DNA from: a bacterium
GTDB lineage: Bacteria > SZUA-79 > Acidulodesulfobacterales > Acidulodesulfobacteraceae
Assembly (NCBI GenBank): GCA_021800805.1
Contig: JAJYYR010000043.1
Coordinates: forward strand, 1-6,567
Length of the DNA stretch: 6,567 nt
Direction: 5' to 3'
Shown here in pieces: positions 5,082 to 6,567 of this stretch. Position 1 is the first letter of the stretch. Every line of letters begins with the position of its first letter. The position numbers and the translations under genes were made by a program. The notes under the pieces are model-generated. The model was not told the DNA's origin, ran no database searches, and worked only from the letters and a program-made list of their open reading frames with translations.

Positions 5082-6567
5082 AAAATCTTGTTCTTGTCGA
5101 ATCTCCGTCTAAAGCCAACACTATAAATAAATACTTAGGGTCTGATTATATCGTTAAAGCTACCGTAGGACATATTAAAAATTTGCCTAAAAGTTCTATC
5201 GGCGTGGATATAGAAAACGGGTTCGAACCTAAATATGAAATCATAAAAGGAAAAGAAAAGGCCGTCGAAGAAATTAAAAAACTTGCAAAAAACGCGGACA
5301 CGGTCTATCTGGCTCCCGACCCCGATAGAGAAGGAGAGGCGATAGCATGGAACATAAAAGAAATTATCGATGAAATTAAGGGCAAAAAACCTGAAATAAA
5401 GAGGGTGCTTTTTCACGAAATAACCAAAGATAAAGTTATAAATGCAATTGAAAATCCTACCGTTTTAAATAAATCGATGTATGAATCCCAAAAAGCTCGT
5501 AGAATTTTAGACAGGCTCGTCGGCTATAATCTCAGTCCCTTTTTATGGGAAAAAATCAGAAGAGGCCTTTCTGCCGGAAGAGTTCAATCTATAGCATTGT
5601 ACCTTATAGTAGAAAGAGAAAAGGAAATAAATGCTTTCGTAAAAGAAGAATTTTGGACGGTTAAAGCTCTTTTCGATATAAAAAACAAAGATAATAATTA
5701 TTCGGCAGACATTGAAGGAGAGCTCGTTAAAATAAACGGCAAAGAACCGGCAATAAAAACAGAAAAAGAAGCGGACGAATTAAAAGAAATCCTTCTTAAG
5801 ATAGCGGGCGGTTATGCGATAGGCGATATAATTAAAAAACAGGCGTCGAGAAAAGCGCCTCTTCCTTTCATAACAAGTACTCTCCAGCAGGAGGCCGCAA
5901 AAATATTGCGGTTTCCCGTTAAAAAAACAATGTCCGTCGCCCAAAAACTATACGAAGGAATAGAACTCGGCTCCGTGGAAGGCGTCAGCAATAAACCTAT
6001 GGGGCCTTTAGGCCTTATTACATATATGAGAACCGATTCTACAAGAATTTCCGCCGAATCCGAAGGACATGCAAAAGAATTTATAAATAATACTTACGGT
6101 TCCGATTATCTTTACGATAAATCGGGCATTAAAAGAAAAGGTAAGGCTGCAGCCGAAGCGAAAAAGGTTCAGGACGCCCATGAAGCGATAAGACCCACCA
6201 ATATATTGCTGACGCCCAGAAAAATTAAAAGCTATCTGACCCCAGACGAATATAAGCTTTATAACCTTATATGGACTTATTTTACCGCTTCTTTGATGAG
6301 CGAAAGCATTTACGACCAGTATAGTCTAACCGTAAAAGGGCTATACGAAGAACCGAAAAATACCAAAAAAACCGAATACGGTTTTAAAACAACGGAGAGT
6401 ATTTTGAAATTCGACGGATTCCAAAAAGTTATAAACGAAAACCTTAAGAATAAAGAGGATTCTGATGACGAAAATGAAACGCCGCCGGAAAAATCTTCAT
6501 CATCGATAATAAAAATATTCGAACTTCTTTCAAAAGGAGACCCTGCCTCGGTAAAAAAAGTCGATAC
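5078..6567 (+). CDS. topA: DNA topoisomerase I (type IA), 3' end beyond the window
   Basis: The first 496 codons of topoisomerase I are present; the frame is open at the window edge. The enzyme relaxes negative supercoils by cutting one strand through a tyrosine. The Toprim domain begins at once: LVLVESPSK with E8, then YLAPDPDREGEAIAW with D81, D83 and E85. RRILDRLVGYNLSPFLW at 141-157 and GLSAGRVQSIAL at 163-174 are classic family segments. LITYMRTDSTRIS at 313-325 carries the catalytic Y316 and R318. DAHEAIRPT at 366-374 is also present. All catalytic residues are intact, so this copy should be active. The missing part would hold the end of the core and any C-terminal zinc ribbons. The ATG overlaps the stop of the DprA-like gene as ATGA, so the two are co-transcribed and probably coupled. 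An acidic and serine-rich stretch at 459-476 looks like a variable loop. Confidence 0.97.
   Translation, partial: MKNLVLVESPSKANTINKYLGSDYIVKATVGHIKNLPKSSIGVDIENGFEPKYEIIKGKEKAVEEIKKLAKNADTVYLAPDPDREGEAIAWNIKEIIDEIKGKKPEIKRVLFHEITKDKVINAIENPTVLNKSMYESQKARRILDRLVGYNLSPFLWEKIRRGLSAGRVQSIALYLIVEREKEINAFVKEEFWTVKALFDIKNKDNNYSADIEGELVKINGKEPAIKTEKEADELKEILLKIAGGYAIGDIIKKQASRKAPLPFITSTLQQEAAKILRFPVKKTMSVAQKLYEGIELGSVEGVSNKPMGPLGLITYMRTDSTRISAESEGHAKEFINNTYGSDYLYDKSGIKRKGKAAAEAKKVQDAHEAIRPTNILLTPRKIKSYLTPDEYKLYNLIWTYFTASLMSESIYDQYSLTVKGLYEEPKNTKKTEYGFKTTESILKFDGFQKVINENLKNKEDSDDENETPPEKSSSSIIKIFELLSKGDPASVKKVD

Noticed and set aside
5135..5416. Minus-strand frame of 93 codons, Phe-rich
   Set aside because: It is antisense to the Toprim domain of topA, which is highly conserved and certain.

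Overview
The window is a compact, AT-rich bacterial chromosomal segment with no tRNA, rRNA, CRISPR array or insertion sequence that I can recognise. The longest gene-free stretches are about 115 and 130 bases, and both are divergent promoter regions. A Sec-exported periplasmic-binding-type protein suggests a Gram-negative (diderm) cell. The base composition and proteins would fit an uncultured proteobacterium-like lineage, but nothing here fixes the taxon.

Left part (1-2091, minus strand): a tightly packed operon read right to left. It encodes a seven-unit leucine-rich-repeat-variant (LRV) protein without cysteines, a short-chain dehydrogenase/reductase (SDR) that overlaps it by ATGA, and an isochorismatase-fold hydrolase whose usual catalytic cysteine position is glycine. 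A fourth reading frame may start at base 47 and run off the edge. The operon shares a 116-base AT-rich divergent promoter region with a plus-strand DUF488-family gene (2208-2606). A perfect 21-base direct repeat (74-94 and 2246-2266) brackets the three-gene operon.

Middle (2609-3952, minus strand): an exported type-1 periplasmic-binding-fold protein of the LpoA / 'penicillin-binding protein activator' kind. It converges on the DUF488 gene with only two bases between the stops. A near-consensus sigma-70 promoter (TTGACT, 17 bases, TATAAA) lies at 3990-4018 and argues for the ATG at 3952 as the true start.

Right part (4083-6567, plus strand): a very divergent DprA-like protein overlapping by ATGA with topA, the gene for DNA topoisomerase I. 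TopA has all its catalytic residues and is cut by the window edge. The dprA-topA order is a common bacterial arrangement. Here the DprA partner keeps the overall layout of the family but has lost most signature residues, which makes it the most interesting protein of the window. No complete new defence or mobile system is evident. The best leads are the degenerate DprA, the LRV-SDR-isochorismatase operon and the 21-base repeat around it.
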